From Amycolatopsis sp. NBC_01480 (GTDB taxonomy: Bacteria > Actinomycetota > Actinomycetes > Mycobacteriales > Pseudonocardiaceae), in the NCBI RefSeq assembly GCF_036227205.1, contig NZ_CP109442.1, positions 8,618,001 through 8,682,000 on the forward strand: a stretch of DNA of 64,000 nucleotides, read 5' to 3'. Position numbers and translations under genes: made by a program. Shown here piece after piece: positions 1-8,170 of the stretch. The notes under the pieces were generated by a model. The model saw nothing but the letters and a program-made list of their open reading frames with translations. It searched no databases and was not told where the DNA came from. Each line of letters begins with the position of its first letter. Within the stretch, counting starts at the first letter, position 1.

Positions 1-492
1 CACGGACTTCGTGCTGGTGGTGACGCCGTTGTACTGGTCCATCACCCGCACGTTGGTCTCGTTCGCGGTGTTGTACCGGTTGAGACTGTCCTGATAGGAC
101 TTCTCGTCGCCGGCCGCCATGAACGGCCCGGCGATCGGGATGGCCGCCTTGAGCCCGGTGGTCCAGGGGTTCGGCTTGTCCGGCTTGGGCGGCACCTCGA
201 CCACCGAGTGGCTGGAGTCCTCGAAGCTGCTGGCCTGCATGTCCACCGACGCGGTGGTCATGTCGAGTGGGTCGGCGGTGTCGTGGAACGCCAGCTCCAG
301 CGGCCCCGCGCCCGCCTTCGCGGCGTCCGCGGCAGCGCCGGTCCAGGATTTCGCCATCCGGTCCTGCAGGTCGCGGATCCCCTGCGCGCGTTCCAGGTAG
401 GCGGCCGAGAGCTGCTGCACCTGGGTGGCCGCGCTGCGCAGGCCCGCGGTGTTGCCGTTTCTGAAGTTTTCGTAGATCTGCTTGCCGTCCAC
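1..492 (-). CDS. WXG100/PPE-like protein, type VII secretion-associated (3' end off window)
   Basis: The reading frame opens with GTG at 492 and runs off the left edge, so only the first 164 residues are visible. The N-terminus is helical and polar (starts MDGKQIYENFRNGN), with a Ser-Trp-Thr-Gly turn near residue 50 that resembles the WXG hairpin of ESX/type VII substrates. A Pro/Lys-rich linker and an Ala/Gly patch follow. It starts directly after the stop of the DUF3558 lipoprotein, so the two are probably co-transcribed with the gene at 1107-1502. Pseudonocardiaceae often carry such three-gene sets (helical protein, DUF3558 lipoprotein, WXG-like protein); they are thought to be exported or cell-envelope associated. 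Substrate or partner is unknown. The family assignment rests on pattern recognition only. Confidence 0.6.
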   Translation of the reverse strand, partial: MDGKQIYENFRNGNTAGLRSAATQVQQLSAAYLERAQGIRDLQDRMAKSWTGAAADAAKAGAGPLELAFHDTADPLDMTTASVDMQASSFEDSSHSVVEVPPKPDKPNPWTTGLKAAIPIAGPFMAAGDEKSYQDSLNRYNTANETNVRVMDQYNGVTTSTKSV

Positions 493-1110
493 CTAAGCCC
501 CCTTGAGCGTGCTGACCACCGCGGCCGCGACCTTCCCCGCGGCCTGGCAGGAATCCTGTTGCCCCTGGTACCCCTGCGCGGACACGGAGAACACGAGATC
601 GTCGGCGACGCCCACGTCCAGGCTGCAGTCGCCGCTCGCGCGCCGGTCCCGCAGGTCCGTGTAGACGGCGGGGTAGCCCGCCACGTCCGGCGCCGGCTCC
701 AGGAACCCGACCTGGCCCGAGGCCTTGCCCGCGTACAGCCCGGCGAGCCCGCCGATGCCCCGGTCGCGGTTGCCGGTGAGCAGTCCCACTTGGACACTCA
801 GTCCCTCCGCGCCGGCGATCCAGGCGCAGTACGGCCCGGCCGCGGTGTCCCCGGCGGACCCGGTGTGCGGCTGGCCGGGCGCGGTGTAGTCCAAAGAGGA
901 CATCACCGCGGACGGAACCGTGTCGCAGGGTTTTGCCGTGTAGGCGGAGACATCCAGCGGCGCGGCGACCTTGGGCACATTCGGGTCGGCGGACGAGGAC
1001 GGTGCGGGCGCGGGTGCCGCCGTACCGCCCGTCGTGCCGGAGCAGGCGGACACGCAGAGGGTGGCCAGGACCACGGCGGCCGCACCGCAATACCGCGGCA
1101 CCACAGTCAC
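493..1110 (-). CDS. DUF3558 family lipoprotein
   Basis: 205 residues. The GTG start at 1110 overlaps the stop of the upstream gene (GTGA), which fixes the start. A short signal peptide ends in a lipobox VSAC (Cys23), followed by a Ser/Pro/Ala-rich linker to about residue 50. The globular part has paired cysteines (PCDTVP, PYCAWI, GDCSLD, QDSCQA), the usual layout of DUF3558 lipoproteins in Pseudonocardiaceae. It should be an outer-leaflet-anchored extracytoplasmic protein. Function is unknown; the neighbours suggest a link to type VII-like secreted proteins. The family call is from memory of the sequence pattern. Confidence 0.75.
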   Translation of the reverse strand: MTVVPRYCGAAAVVLATLCVSACSGTTGGTAAPAPAPSSSADPNVPKVAAPLDVSAYTAKPCDTVPSAVMSSLDYTAPGQPHTGSAGDTAAGPYCAWIAGAEGLSVQVGLLTGNRDRGIGGLAGLYAGKASGQVGFLEPAPDVAGYPAVYTDLRDRRASGDCSLDVGVADDLVFSVSAQGYQGQQDSCQAAGKVAAAVVSTLKGA

Positions 1111-1502
1111 TGGGCCCGGCCGAACGACTCGCCGCCGGCCTGGTCGGCCGCGACCGTCTTGTCCCTGGCCGCCTGGAGCTTCTTGATGTACCCCTGCACG
1201 TACACCTTCATCGAGTCGTTCTGCTGCTGGAGCGCGGCCAGCGAATCGAGGCCGGTGGTGGTGTAGCCGCCGCTCGCCGGGTCCTGGCCCGGCGGCTTCA
1301 GCGCGTCCGAGATGGCCTTGATCGTGACCCCGTCGGCGGTGATCTTCTCCAGCTGGTCCTGCCACAGCCCGATCACCGACGCCAGTTCGGCGGCGTCCAT
1401 CTCGAACCGGCCGCCGCCCCCGGTCGACCCGCCATACACCGGGCCGCCGGGCCGGACGTCGCCGAAGACCGCCCGTGCCGCCCAGCCCGCTTCGCCGATC
1501 AT
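1107..1502 (-). CDS. Small helical protein, ESX-associated-like, unknown function
   Basis: 131 residues from the ATG at 1502, preceded by GGGAAAGGAA about 9-10 bases upstream. An in-frame start at 1529 would sit over that ribosome site, so I prefer 1502. It has a Gly-rich N-terminus (residues 1-32), then a mostly helical body with a stretch like FEMDAAELASVIG and a Lys/Gln-rich amphipathic C-terminal half. There is no signal peptide or membrane segment. Its stop overlaps the start of the DUF3558 lipoprotein by four bases, so it is the first gene of a three-gene operon. The size and helical character resemble WXG100/ESX-type partner proteins, but no WXG motif is present. Function not recognised. 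Confidence 0.65.
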   Translation of the reverse strand: MIGEAGWAARAVFGDVRPGGPVYGGSTGGGGRFEMDAAELASVIGLWQDQLEKITADGVTIKAISDALKPPGQDPASGGYTTTGLDSLAALQQQNDSMKVYVQGYIKKLQAARDKTVAADQAGGESFGRAQ

Positions 1503-1646
1503 CAAGGCCGTTCCTTTCCCCAGTCTCACTCACCGTGATGGTGCACAGAGTAGTCACGGGTTTCGCCCCTGTCAGCAGTACACGCGCACTGCGCAGCGGG
1601 CATGGGACGGCGAAAAGCGCCGATCGGTTCCGGCGACTCCACGTCA

Positions 1647-1662
1647 CAGTACGTACGTACGG
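1647..1662 (+). promoter_or_regulatory. Candidate AcnR operator
   Basis: The 16-mer CAGTACGTACGTACGG lies 38 bases before the acnR start. It matches the published AcnR site as I remember it (CAGNAC-nnnc-GTACTG) except for one base in the right half. It fits autoregulation of the gene at 1700. Confidence 0.6.
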
Positions 1663-1699
1663 ATTGCGAGAACCCTGTCGCGGATGTCAGGATTTCAGG

Positions 1700-2287
1700 A
1701 TGCCACGGGTCAGCCAGGATCACCTCGACGCACGCCGGCGCCAGATCCTTGACGGCTCGCGCGTCTGCTTCGCCCGCTACGGGTACGAGGGTGCCACAGT
1801 ACGCCGCCTCGAAGAAGCGACGGGCCTGTCCCGCGGCGCCATCTTCCACCACTTCCGCGACAAGGAGTCGCTCTTCCTCGCCCTCGCGGAGGACGACGCC
1901 GTGCGGATGGCCGACGTCGTCGCGGAACAGGGCCTGGTGCAGGTGATGCGCGAGCTGCTGGCCGGCGACAGCGAGCACCCCGCGGACTGGCTCGGCACCC
2001 GGCTGGAGGTTTCGCGCCGGCTGCGCACCGACCCCGAGTTCCGCGCGCGCTGGGCCGAGCGCTCCGAACAGCTGACCGTCGCGACCCGCGAGCGGCTCAA
2101 GCGCCAGCGCGACGCCGGCAACCTGCGTGACGACGTCGACGTGGACGTGCTCACCGCGTTCCTCGAGCTGGTACTGGAGGGCCTGGTCTCGCACCTGGCC
2201 ATGGGCCTGCCCGGCGACGACCTCGGCCCGGTCCTCGACCTGGTCGAGGAGACCGTCCGGCGGCACCGGCCCGGCGCCACCCGATAG
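1700..2287 (+). CDS. acnR: TetR-family repressor, AcnR-like
   Basis: 195 residues; the ATG at 1700 follows TCAGGATTTCAGG. The N-terminal helix-turn-helix is very close to corynebacterial/mycobacterial AcnR (YEGATVRRLEEATG, SRGAIFHHF, LFLALAEDDA), the repressor of aconitase that responds to citrate and metal. The C-terminal two thirds are the helical ligand and dimer domain. A candidate AcnR site lies just upstream, so autoregulation is likely. In corynebacteria and mycobacteria acnR sits immediately after acn; here no aconitase gene is adjacent, and the left neighbours are minus-strand secretion-like genes. Assignment to the AcnR branch is strong by motif; target genes are inferred. Confidence 0.82.
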   Translation: MPRVSQDHLDARRRQILDGSRVCFARYGYEGATVRRLEEATGLSRGAIFHHFRDKESLFLALAEDDAVRMADVVAEQGLVQVMRELLAGDSEHPADWLGTRLEVSRRLRTDPEFRARWAERSEQLTVATRERLKRQRDAGNLRDDVDVDVLTAFLELVLEGLVSHLAMGLPGDDLGPVLDLVEETVRRHRPGATR

Positions 2288-2316
2288 GTTCCCCGCGCTG
2301 CGCCGCCCGCGCGTTC

Positions 2317-2898
2317 GTGTTGAATGTGCCCGTGGACCTCCTCGACGCGCACGGCCGGGCCCTCGACGTGTTCGACCGGACCGTGCACGAGACCGGCCCG
2401 GGCGACTGGCGCCGCGGCACCCCCTGCACCGAATGGTCCGTCCGGGACCTGGTCAACCACCTCGTCGCCGAGCAGCTGTGGGTCCCGCACCTGCTCGCGG
2501 GCGCGACGCTGGACGACGTCGGCGACCGGTACGACGGCGACGTGCTCGGCGACGACCCGGTGGCCGTCTGGGAGCAGGCTTCGGCGGCCGCCCGCGAGGC
2601 GTGGCTCTCCCCCGGCGCCGTCCAGCGCACGGTGCACGTCTCGTTCGGCCTGATCCCGGCCGAGGAGTACGGCTGGCAGATGGCGCTCGACCTCGCCGTG
2701 CACGGCTGGGACCTGGCCACCGCGCTGGGCGCGCCCAACCCCGTGCCGGGCGAGCTGGCCGCGCGGCTGCTGGACATGCTGCGCCCGATGGTCGAGGAGT
2801 GGCAGGGACTCGGCGTGTTCGACCCGCCGGTGGCGGTCAGCCGGACCGCGAGCGCGCCCACCCGCCTCGTCGCGCTCCTCGGGCGCCACCCGCGCTGA
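2317..2898 (+). CDS. TIGR03086-type metal-binding protein (DinB/mycothiol-dependent superfamily)
   Basis: About 193 residues; candidate starts are GTG 2317, TTG 2320 and GTG 2326, none with a strong ribosome site. The pattern is that of the TIGR03086/maleylpyruvate-isomerase N-terminal family: CTEWSVRDLVNHL near residue 35, containing the first metal-ligand His, and DLAVHGWDLATALG near residue 130 with the second conserved His. These are four-helix DinB-like proteins, often mycothiol-dependent transferases or of unknown role. It lies 29 bases after acnR on the same strand and may be co-transcribed. Substrate is not known. Confidence 0.75.
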   Translation: MLNVPVDLLDAHGRALDVFDRTVHETGPGDWRRGTPCTEWSVRDLVNHLVAEQLWVPHLLAGATLDDVGDRYDGDVLGDDPVAVWEQASAAAREAWLSPGAVQRTVHVSFGLIPAEEYGWQMALDLAVHGWDLATALGAPNPVPGELAARLLDMLRPMVEEWQGLGVFDPPVAVSRTASAPTRLVALLGRHPR

Positions 2899-2988
2899 GC
2901 CGCCCGACACACCCCGGTGGCCCCCGCCCGGTGTGCGGAACACGTTAAGATTGTCGGCATCGTCGCAGTACAAGCCGATTTCCTACGA

Positions 2989-3057
2989 GGAGTGACTCCA
3001 TACGTGCGCGCTGCGCAGTCGCCCGGTGACAGTACCGGGCCGGGTGAGCAACCCGGC
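2989..3057 (+). promoter_or_regulatory. Hairpin-rich 5' leader of the CNNM/CorC operon
   Basis: Four consecutive short perfect stems precede the start at 3099: GGAG-TGA-CTCC (2989-2999), TGCGC-GCT-GCGCA (3005-3017), GCCCGGT/ACCGGGC (3021-3040, loop of six) and GCCGGGT/ACCCGGC (3039-3057, loop of five). The last two share bases 3039-3040 and so may be mutually exclusive. This density suggests a structured RNA leader. I could not match it to a known riboswitch class. Confidence 0.4.
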
Positions 3058-3098
3058 TTCCCGATAGCCGTTCCCCCCGCCACGAAGGGCGGCGCGGC

Positions 3099-4463
3099 AT
3101 GACCCACGCCCTGCTTTCCGTCCTCGGCGTGCTCCTGTTCCTCCTGCTGACCGTCGGCACCGGCCTGGCCGTGGCCGCGGAGTTCTCGCTCACCGCGCTG
3201 GAGCGCAGCACGGTCGACGCCGACGTCCGCCAGACCGGCGACCGCCGCTCGCTGGCGGTGCAGAAGGCCCACCGCACGCTCAGCTTCCAGCTCTCCGGCG
3301 CCCAGGTGGCGATCACCCTGACCACGCTGATCACCGGTTACCTGGCCGAGCCGCTGATCGGCGACCTGGTCCGCCCGCTGTTCGACGGGCTGTCCGAGGC
3401 GGTCGCCGAGGGCGTGTCCATCGCCGTCGCGCTGGTGGTGGCGACCTTCCTGTCGATGATCCTCGGCGAGATGGTGCCGAAGAACCTCGCGATCGCGCGC
3501 CCGCTGGCCACCGCCCGCGCGGTGACCGGCTACCACTCGCGGTTCTCCGCGCTGTTCCGCTGGCTGATCACGCTGATGAACAACAGCGCCAACTTCCTGG
3601 TGCGCAAGTTCGGCGTCGAGCCGCAGGAAGAGCTGCGCTCGGCGCGTTCGCCGCAGGAGCTGGGCTCGATCGTCCGCTCCAGCGCCGAAAGCGGCACGCT
3701 CGACACGTCCACTGCGGAACTGCTCGACCGGTCGCTGCGTTTCGGCGAGCGCACCGCGGAGGAGCTGATGACCCCGCGCGTGCAGGTCGAATCGCTGACC
3801 GTGGACGACACCGTGGACGACCTCATCGAGCTCTCGCGCCGCACCGGTTTCTCGCGCTTCCCCGTGTACACCGAGGATCTCGACGACGTCCAGGGCGCGG
3901 TGCACATCAAGCAGGCCTTCGCGATCACCGCCGAGGAGCGGGCGACGATGCGGATCGGCTCGGCCATGCGGCCGGTGCCGACCGTGCCCGAGTCCCTCTC
4001 CGGCGACGCGCTGCTCAACCGCCTGCGCGACTCGCGCTACCAGCTCGCCATCGTCGTCGACGAGTACGGCGGCACGGCCGGGCTGGTCACGCTCGAGGAC
4101 GTGGTCGAGGAGATCATCGGCGACGTCCGCGACGAGCACGACGAGGGCGAGGCCCCCGCGTCCCAGCAGCTCGGCACCGACAGCTGGCTGGTCTCCGGCC
4201 AGCTGCGCGCCGACGAGGTCACCGACGTCACCGGCTTCCGGATGCCCGACGGCGACTACGAAACCATCGCCGGACTGGTGCTGGAACGGCTCGGCCGCAT
4301 CCCCGCCGAGGGTGACGCCGCCGAGGTCGACGGCTGGCTGCTGACCGTCACCAGCATGGACCGGCACCGGATCGCCGAGGTCCAGGTGCGGCCGGTGGAC
4401 CGCGCCGCCGAGGCGCAGGCCGACGGGCAGCCGGCCGCCGCGGGACGGGAGGTGCCGGCGTGA
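3099..4463 (+). CDS. CNNM/CorC (HlyC) family membrane protein with CBS pair, full length
   Basis: 454 residues; the ATG at 3099 follows AAGGGCGG. Domains in order: N-terminal DUF21/CNNM transmembrane domain (about 1-190, with the signature GEMVPKNLAIA near residue 125), a CBS pair (about 215-335; VVDEYGGTAGLVTLEDVVEEI) and the C-terminal CorC_HlyC domain (about 350-435). The family is linked to Mg2+/Co2+ export and tolerance; the name hemolysin is historical. It overlaps the next gene by GTGA. In M. tuberculosis the paired homologues Rv1842c/Rv1841c lie near the garA-gcvB region, which matches the gene content around here. Confidence 0.88.
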   Translation: MTHALLSVLGVLLFLLLTVGTGLAVAAEFSLTALERSTVDADVRQTGDRRSLAVQKAHRTLSFQLSGAQVAITLTTLITGYLAEPLIGDLVRPLFDGLSEAVAEGVSIAVALVVATFLSMILGEMVPKNLAIARPLATARAVTGYHSRFSALFRWLITLMNNSANFLVRKFGVEPQEELRSARSPQELGSIVRSSAESGTLDTSTAELLDRSLRFGERTAEELMTPRVQVESLTVDDTVDDLIELSRRTGFSRFPVYTEDLDDVQGAVHIKQAFAITAEERATMRIGSAMRPVPTVPESLSGDALLNRLRDSRYQLAIVVDEYGGTAGLVTLEDVVEEIIGDVRDEHDEGEAPASQQLGTDSWLVSGQLRADEVTDVTGFRMPDGDYETIAGLVLERLGRIPAEGDAAEVDGWLLTVTSMDRHRIAEVQVRPVDRAAEAQADGQPAAAGREVPA

Positions 4464-5503
4464 ACGACTGGCTGAACATCGCGCTCGTCGCGGTCCTGCT
4501 GCTCACCAACGCGTTTTTCGTCGGCGCCGAGTTCACCCTGATCTCCTCGCGGCGGGACCGGCTGGAAGCGTTGCTGGAACAGGGAAAGACCCGCGCGCAG
4601 ATCGTCATCAACGCCAGCCGGCACGTCTCGCGGATGCTCGCGGGCGCGCAGCTGGGCATCACCATCTGCTCGCTGCTGCTGGGCCGCCTCGGCGAGCCCG
4701 CGGTCGCGCACCAGCTGTCCGGGCTGTTCGACCTGCTGGGCCTGCCCGAGCAGCTGCTGCACCCGATCTCGTTCGCCATCGCGCTGGCCTTCATCACCAT
4801 GCTGCACGTGCTGATCGGCGAGATGGTGCCGAAGAACCTCGCCATCGCCGAGCCCGAGCGGCTCGCGCTGTGGCTGGTGCCGGTGCACGTGGGCTGGGTG
4901 AAGCTGGCGAACCCGATCATCTGGTTCCTGAACTTCGTCTCGAACTCGCTGCTGCGCGCGGTCAAGGTGGAGCCGAAGGACGAGCTGGAAACCGCGTACA
5001 CCTCCGACGAGCTGGCGGAGCTGCTGAGCGAGTCCCGCCGCGAGGGGCTGCTCGACCAATCGGAGCACCAGCGGCTTTCGCAGACGCTGTCGTCGGTCGA
5101 GAAGACCGTCGCCGACGTGCTGGTGCCCACCGCCGAGCTGACCACCCTCCCTTGTGGACCGACGCTCGGCGACGTCGAGCGCGCGGTGTCCTCCACCGGG
5201 TTCTCGCGGTTCCCGGTGTGCACCGACGACGGCACGCTCACCGGCTACATCCACGTGAAGGACGTGCTCGACCTGGTCGGCCAGAACCCGTCGACCTCCG
5301 TGCCGGACTCGAAGACGCGCCCGCTCACCGAGCTGTCCTCGGACGCCCGGCTGGACGTCGCGCTTTCGGCCATGCGCAAGGAAGGCAGCCACCTGGCCCG
5401 GGCGCTGGACGCCGCGGGCAAGGCGGTCGGCGTGGTCGCGCTGGAGGACCTGGTCGAGGAGTACGTGGGGACCGTGCGCGACGGCACCCACGTGACGGCA
5501 TGA
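4460..5503 (+). CDS. CNNM/CorC family membrane protein, short form
   Basis: 347 residues; GTG start overlaps the preceding stop, so translation is coupled. It has the DUF21 transmembrane domain (about 1-195, again with GEMVPKNLAIAEPERL) and a CBS pair (about 205-340), but ends without the CorC_HlyC domain carried by its partner. The two proteins probably act together, perhaps as a heteromer, in divalent-cation transport. The next gene starts inside its stop codon (ATGA), making a three-gene coupled operon. Confidence 0.87.
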   Translation: MNDWLNIALVAVLLLTNAFFVGAEFTLISSRRDRLEALLEQGKTRAQIVINASRHVSRMLAGAQLGITICSLLLGRLGEPAVAHQLSGLFDLLGLPEQLLHPISFAIALAFITMLHVLIGEMVPKNLAIAEPERLALWLVPVHVGWVKLANPIIWFLNFVSNSLLRAVKVEPKDELETAYTSDELAELLSESRREGLLDQSEHQRLSQTLSSVEKTVADVLVPTAELTTLPCGPTLGDVERAVSSTGFSRFPVCTDDGTLTGYIHVKDVLDLVGQNPSTSVPDSKTRPLTELSSDARLDVALSAMRKEGSHLARALDAAGKAVGVVALEDLVEEYVGTVRDGTHVTA

Positions 5504-6381
5504 CCGGCCCGGTCGTGTTCGCCGAGCCCGAGTGGCTGGCCCGCGAAAGCGCGCACGCCGAGCGGATGCGGGCCTGGACCGGGCCGCACCAGGAGCGCCG
5601 CGCCCGCGGCGAGAAGCACCCCGTGCTGGACTTCCTGTTCACGTACTACTCGCACCGGCCCGGGCACGTGGAGCGCTGGCAGCCGGGCCCGGGGGTTGTG
5701 CTCGCCGGCCCGGCCGCGCGGCGGTTCCTCGATCGGCCGGCCTTCACCGAGACCGAAGGCGGTGTGACGCTCGACGCGGCCGCGTTCACCGGACGGCGGG
5801 CCCGGACCGCGGAGTTCGTACTGGACCTGCTCTCCGCGACGGCCTCGCGCGCGCCGCGGCTGAGCTGCTTCGGGCTGCACGAGTGGGCCATGGTCTACCG
5901 CGAGCCCGCGGATTCGGTGCGGCACGCGCAGGTGCCGCTGCGGCTGGGCTCGGCGGGCACCGACACCGTCGTCGAATCGATGGACATCCGGTGCGGGCAC
6001 TACGACGCGTTCCGCTTCTTCACCGATCCCGCGCGCCCGCGCAACGGCCTCGCGCCCAGCCGCGAGAACCAGGTCGAGCTGGAGCAGCCGGGCTGCCTGC
6101 ACGCGAACATGGACCTGTTCAAGTGGGCGTACAAGCTGGACCCGTTCGTGCCCGCCGAACTGGTCGGCGACTGCTTCGAACTGGCCGCCGACGTCCGGGC
6201 GCTGGACATGCGCGCGAGCCCGTACGACCTGGCCGCGTATGGTTACCCCGCGGTCCGCATCGAGACGGCCGAGGGACGGGCGGAGTACGTCCGGTCCCAG
6301 GCCGCCTTCGCCCGCCGGGCCGAGCCGCTGCGCGCACGGCTGATCTCCCTGTGCCGGGACCTGCTGGGCCGGAATAGCTGA
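5500..6381 (+). CDS. Conserved actinobacterial protein (legacy name 3-methyladenine DNA glycosylase)
   Basis: 293 residues, ATG overlapping the stop of the CorC-like gene. I recognise the family by the conserved HPVLDFLFTYYSHRPG near residue 45, the LGLHEWAMVY-like block (FGLHEWAMVYR near 125), and MDIRCGHYDAFRFF followed by HANMDLFKWAYKLDPF. Databases usually call it 3-methyladenine DNA glycosylase, but I see no helix-hairpin-helix or known glycosylase motif, so the enzymatic name is not supported by sequence. The many conserved His, Asp, Tyr and Trp residues suggest an enzyme or metal site. Coupling to the CorC pair is the only functional hint. Confidence 0.7.
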   Translation: MTGPVVFAEPEWLARESAHAERMRAWTGPHQERRARGEKHPVLDFLFTYYSHRPGHVERWQPGPGVVLAGPAARRFLDRPAFTETEGGVTLDAAAFTGRRARTAEFVLDLLSATASRAPRLSCFGLHEWAMVYREPADSVRHAQVPLRLGSAGTDTVVESMDIRCGHYDAFRFFTDPARPRNGLAPSRENQVELEQPGCLHANMDLFKWAYKLDPFVPAELVGDCFELAADVRALDMRASPYDLAAYGYPAVRIETAEGRAEYVRSQAAFARRAEPLRARLISLCRDLLGRNS

Positions 6382-6497
6382 GCTGTACCGCGAAAGCCAC
6401 GCTCGGTAACGATATTCACGCAGGGTCGCTGGCCTGTTAGAGTGATAACGATGTGATTGCGTAGCTGTGCGTGTGCGCACATACCGAAAGGACAACG

Positions 6498-7184
6498 ATG
6501 GGGCGACACAGCCTGGCCGAGGAGCCGGTGCCGCACCCTCTCGACCCCCCGAAACCCCAGCAGGGGCGCAGTGAGACGACCGGCTCGCACCGGATCGTCG
6601 CCAAGAAGGCCCCCCGCCGCCGGATCGCCGGCTGGCCGATCGCCGTGGCCGGCCTCGTGGTCCTCATCGTGCTCGGCGTGTTCGGCTGGAACTGGGCCGA
6701 CAGCGTGCTGAACAACCGCGCGGAGGCCCAGGCGGCGAGCTGCACGGGCGGCCGGGAGCAGATCCGGGTCGTGGTGACCCCGCAGATCGCCAAGCCGGTG
6801 CAGACCGCCGCGGCGCGCTGGAACTCCGACCTCACCGTCGTGCACGGCAGCTGCGTCCAGGTCGACGTCGAGACCAAGGACTCGTCCGACGTGCTGAGCG
6901 CGCTCACCGGCAAGACCGCGCTGGACAGCATCGGCGGGCTCCCCGACGGCTGGATCCCCGAGTCCTCGTCCTGGTCCCAGCAGCTCTCGGCGGCCAAGCC
7001 GGACCTGATCGGCTCGCCGTCGATGAGCGTCGCCTCCTTCGCGCAGTCCGACTACCCGTTCATCGGGCTCGCGGGCGCGTCGATCGACGACACCCAGCAG
7101 CGCGGCACGCAGAGCTTCCGCGCCTATCTGAAGGAACCGGCCCAGCAGGCCGACTTCACGGCCGCGGGCATCCGGCCGTACTGA
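6498..7184 (+). CDS. Membrane-anchored substrate-binding-like protein, truncated form
   Basis: 228 residues; the ATG at 6498 follows GAAAGGACAACG. A cytoplasmic N-terminal tail (1-50, basic RIVAKKAPRRRR-like segment) precedes one transmembrane helix (about 52-72), then an extracytoplasmic domain. It resembles the first lobe of type 2 periplasmic-binding/VWA proteins of actinomycetes (IRVVVTPQIAKPVQTAAARWN; CVQVDVETKD) and ends with the typical FRAYLKEPAQQADFTAAGIR. The VWA part and much of the binding fold are missing, so it is shorter than full family members. A palindrome TGTGCGCACA at 6472-6481 and AT-richer bases upstream mark the promoter region. Ligand unknown. Confidence 0.65.
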   Translation: MGRHSLAEEPVPHPLDPPKPQQGRSETTGSHRIVAKKAPRRRIAGWPIAVAGLVVLIVLGVFGWNWADSVLNNRAEAQAASCTGGREQIRVVVTPQIAKPVQTAAARWNSDLTVVHGSCVQVDVETKDSSDVLSALTGKTALDSIGGLPDGWIPESSSWSQQLSAAKPDLIGSPSMSVASFAQSDYPFIGLAGASIDDTQQRGTQSFRAYLKEPAQQADFTAAGIRPY

Positions 7185-7200
7185 GCCGCTGCGGTCTTGG

Positions 7201-7233
7201 AAGCGCCGGTTCCCTTCACGGGAGCCGGCGCTT
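7201..7233. terminator. Bidirectional hairpin terminator
   Basis: A 14-bp stem (AAGCGCCGGTTCCC with GGGAGCCGGCGCTT, one G-U pair, loop of five) lies between two convergent genes. It is followed by CTCTTGT on the plus strand. Confidence 0.75.
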
Positions 7234-7252
7234 CTCTTGTGCCGAGGGCGAT

Positions 7253-8077
7253 TCAGGCCACCGTGTCCGGGTCCGGCCCGGTGCGCGTGCCATTGTCCAG
7301 TTCGGACAGTGCGGCCAGGTCGTCGTCCGCCAGCTCGAAGTCGAACACGTCGAAGTTCTCCCGGATGCGCGAGGGCGTGGCGGACTTCGGGATCGCGATC
7401 GTGCCCAGCTGGAGGTGCCAGCGCAGCACCAGCTGGGCGGGGGTCTTGCCGTACTTCGCCGCCAGCGCGGTGATCACGCCCTCGCCGAGCAGCCGTCCGC
7501 GGGCCAGCGGAGCCCAGGCCTCCGTGGCGATGCCGTGCTCAGCGTGGAACGCGCGCAGCTCCGTCTGCTGGAGCCAGGGATGCAGCTCCACCTGGTTCAC
7601 CGCCGGGACGACGCCGGTCTCGTCGAGCAGCCGGCGCAGGTGCGTCACGCCGAAGTTGGACACGCCGATCGCGCGCACCCGCCCCTCGCGCTGCAACTCC
7701 CCCAGCGCCCGCCAGGTCTCGACGTAGCGGTCGAGCCGCGGCTGCGGCCAGTGGATCAGGTACAGGTCGAGCTGCCCGAGCCCGAGCGCGTCGGCACTGC
7801 GGTCGAACGCGCGCAACGCCCGATCGCGGCCGTGGTCGGTGTTCCACAGCTTGGTGGTGACGAAGAACTCCTCGCGCGGCACGCCGGACGCCCTGATCGC
7901 GGCGCCGACCTCCGCCTCGTTGCCGTAAAGCGTCGCGGTGTCGATGCTGCGGTACCCGACCTCGATGGCCGTGGCGATCACCTTCTCGGCCTGGGCGGAG
8001 TCCACCTTGTAGACACCGAAGCCGAGTTGCGGGACGGTCACTGCGTTGTTCAGGGTGAGCAGGGGCGGCATGGCCAT
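7253..8077 (-). CDS. Aldo/keto reductase (2,5-diketo-D-gluconate reductase-like)
   Basis: 274 residues, the usual AKR length. The catalytic tetrad is visible: Asp and Tyr in RSIDTATLYGNE (near residues 45-52), Lys in VTTKLW (near 76) and His in YLIHWP (near 109). The NADPH-site signature IPKSATPSRIRENF is near residue 230. It should be a cytosolic NADPH-dependent reductase of small carbonyls; the substrate cannot be deduced. It is encoded singly, with the XRE regulator gene upstream in the same direction (93-base gap). Confidence 0.9.
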   Translation of the reverse strand: MAMPPLLTLNNAVTVPQLGFGVYKVDSAQAEKVIATAIEVGYRSIDTATLYGNEAEVGAAIRASGVPREEFFVTTKLWNTDHGRDRALRAFDRSADALGLGQLDLYLIHWPQPRLDRYVETWRALGELQREGRVRAIGVSNFGVTHLRRLLDETGVVPAVNQVELHPWLQQTELRAFHAEHGIATEAWAPLARGRLLGEGVITALAAKYGKTPAQLVLRWHLQLGTIAIPKSATPSRIRENFDVFDFELADDDLAALSELDNGTRTGPDPDTVA

Positions 8078-8170
8078 GGAGGCGGATCCTCACTGCGGTT
8101 TCCCGGACGGTCACCGTCGATCCTGCCACCGCCGGCCCGGGCCCACCATCTCGTGGTCCCGGATCGCGTC

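Noticed and set aside
2989..3098. M-box, ydaO/c-di-AMP or yybP-type riboswitch before the CorC genes
   Set aside because: I could not find the conserved cores of any of these classes; kept only as an unassigned structured leader.
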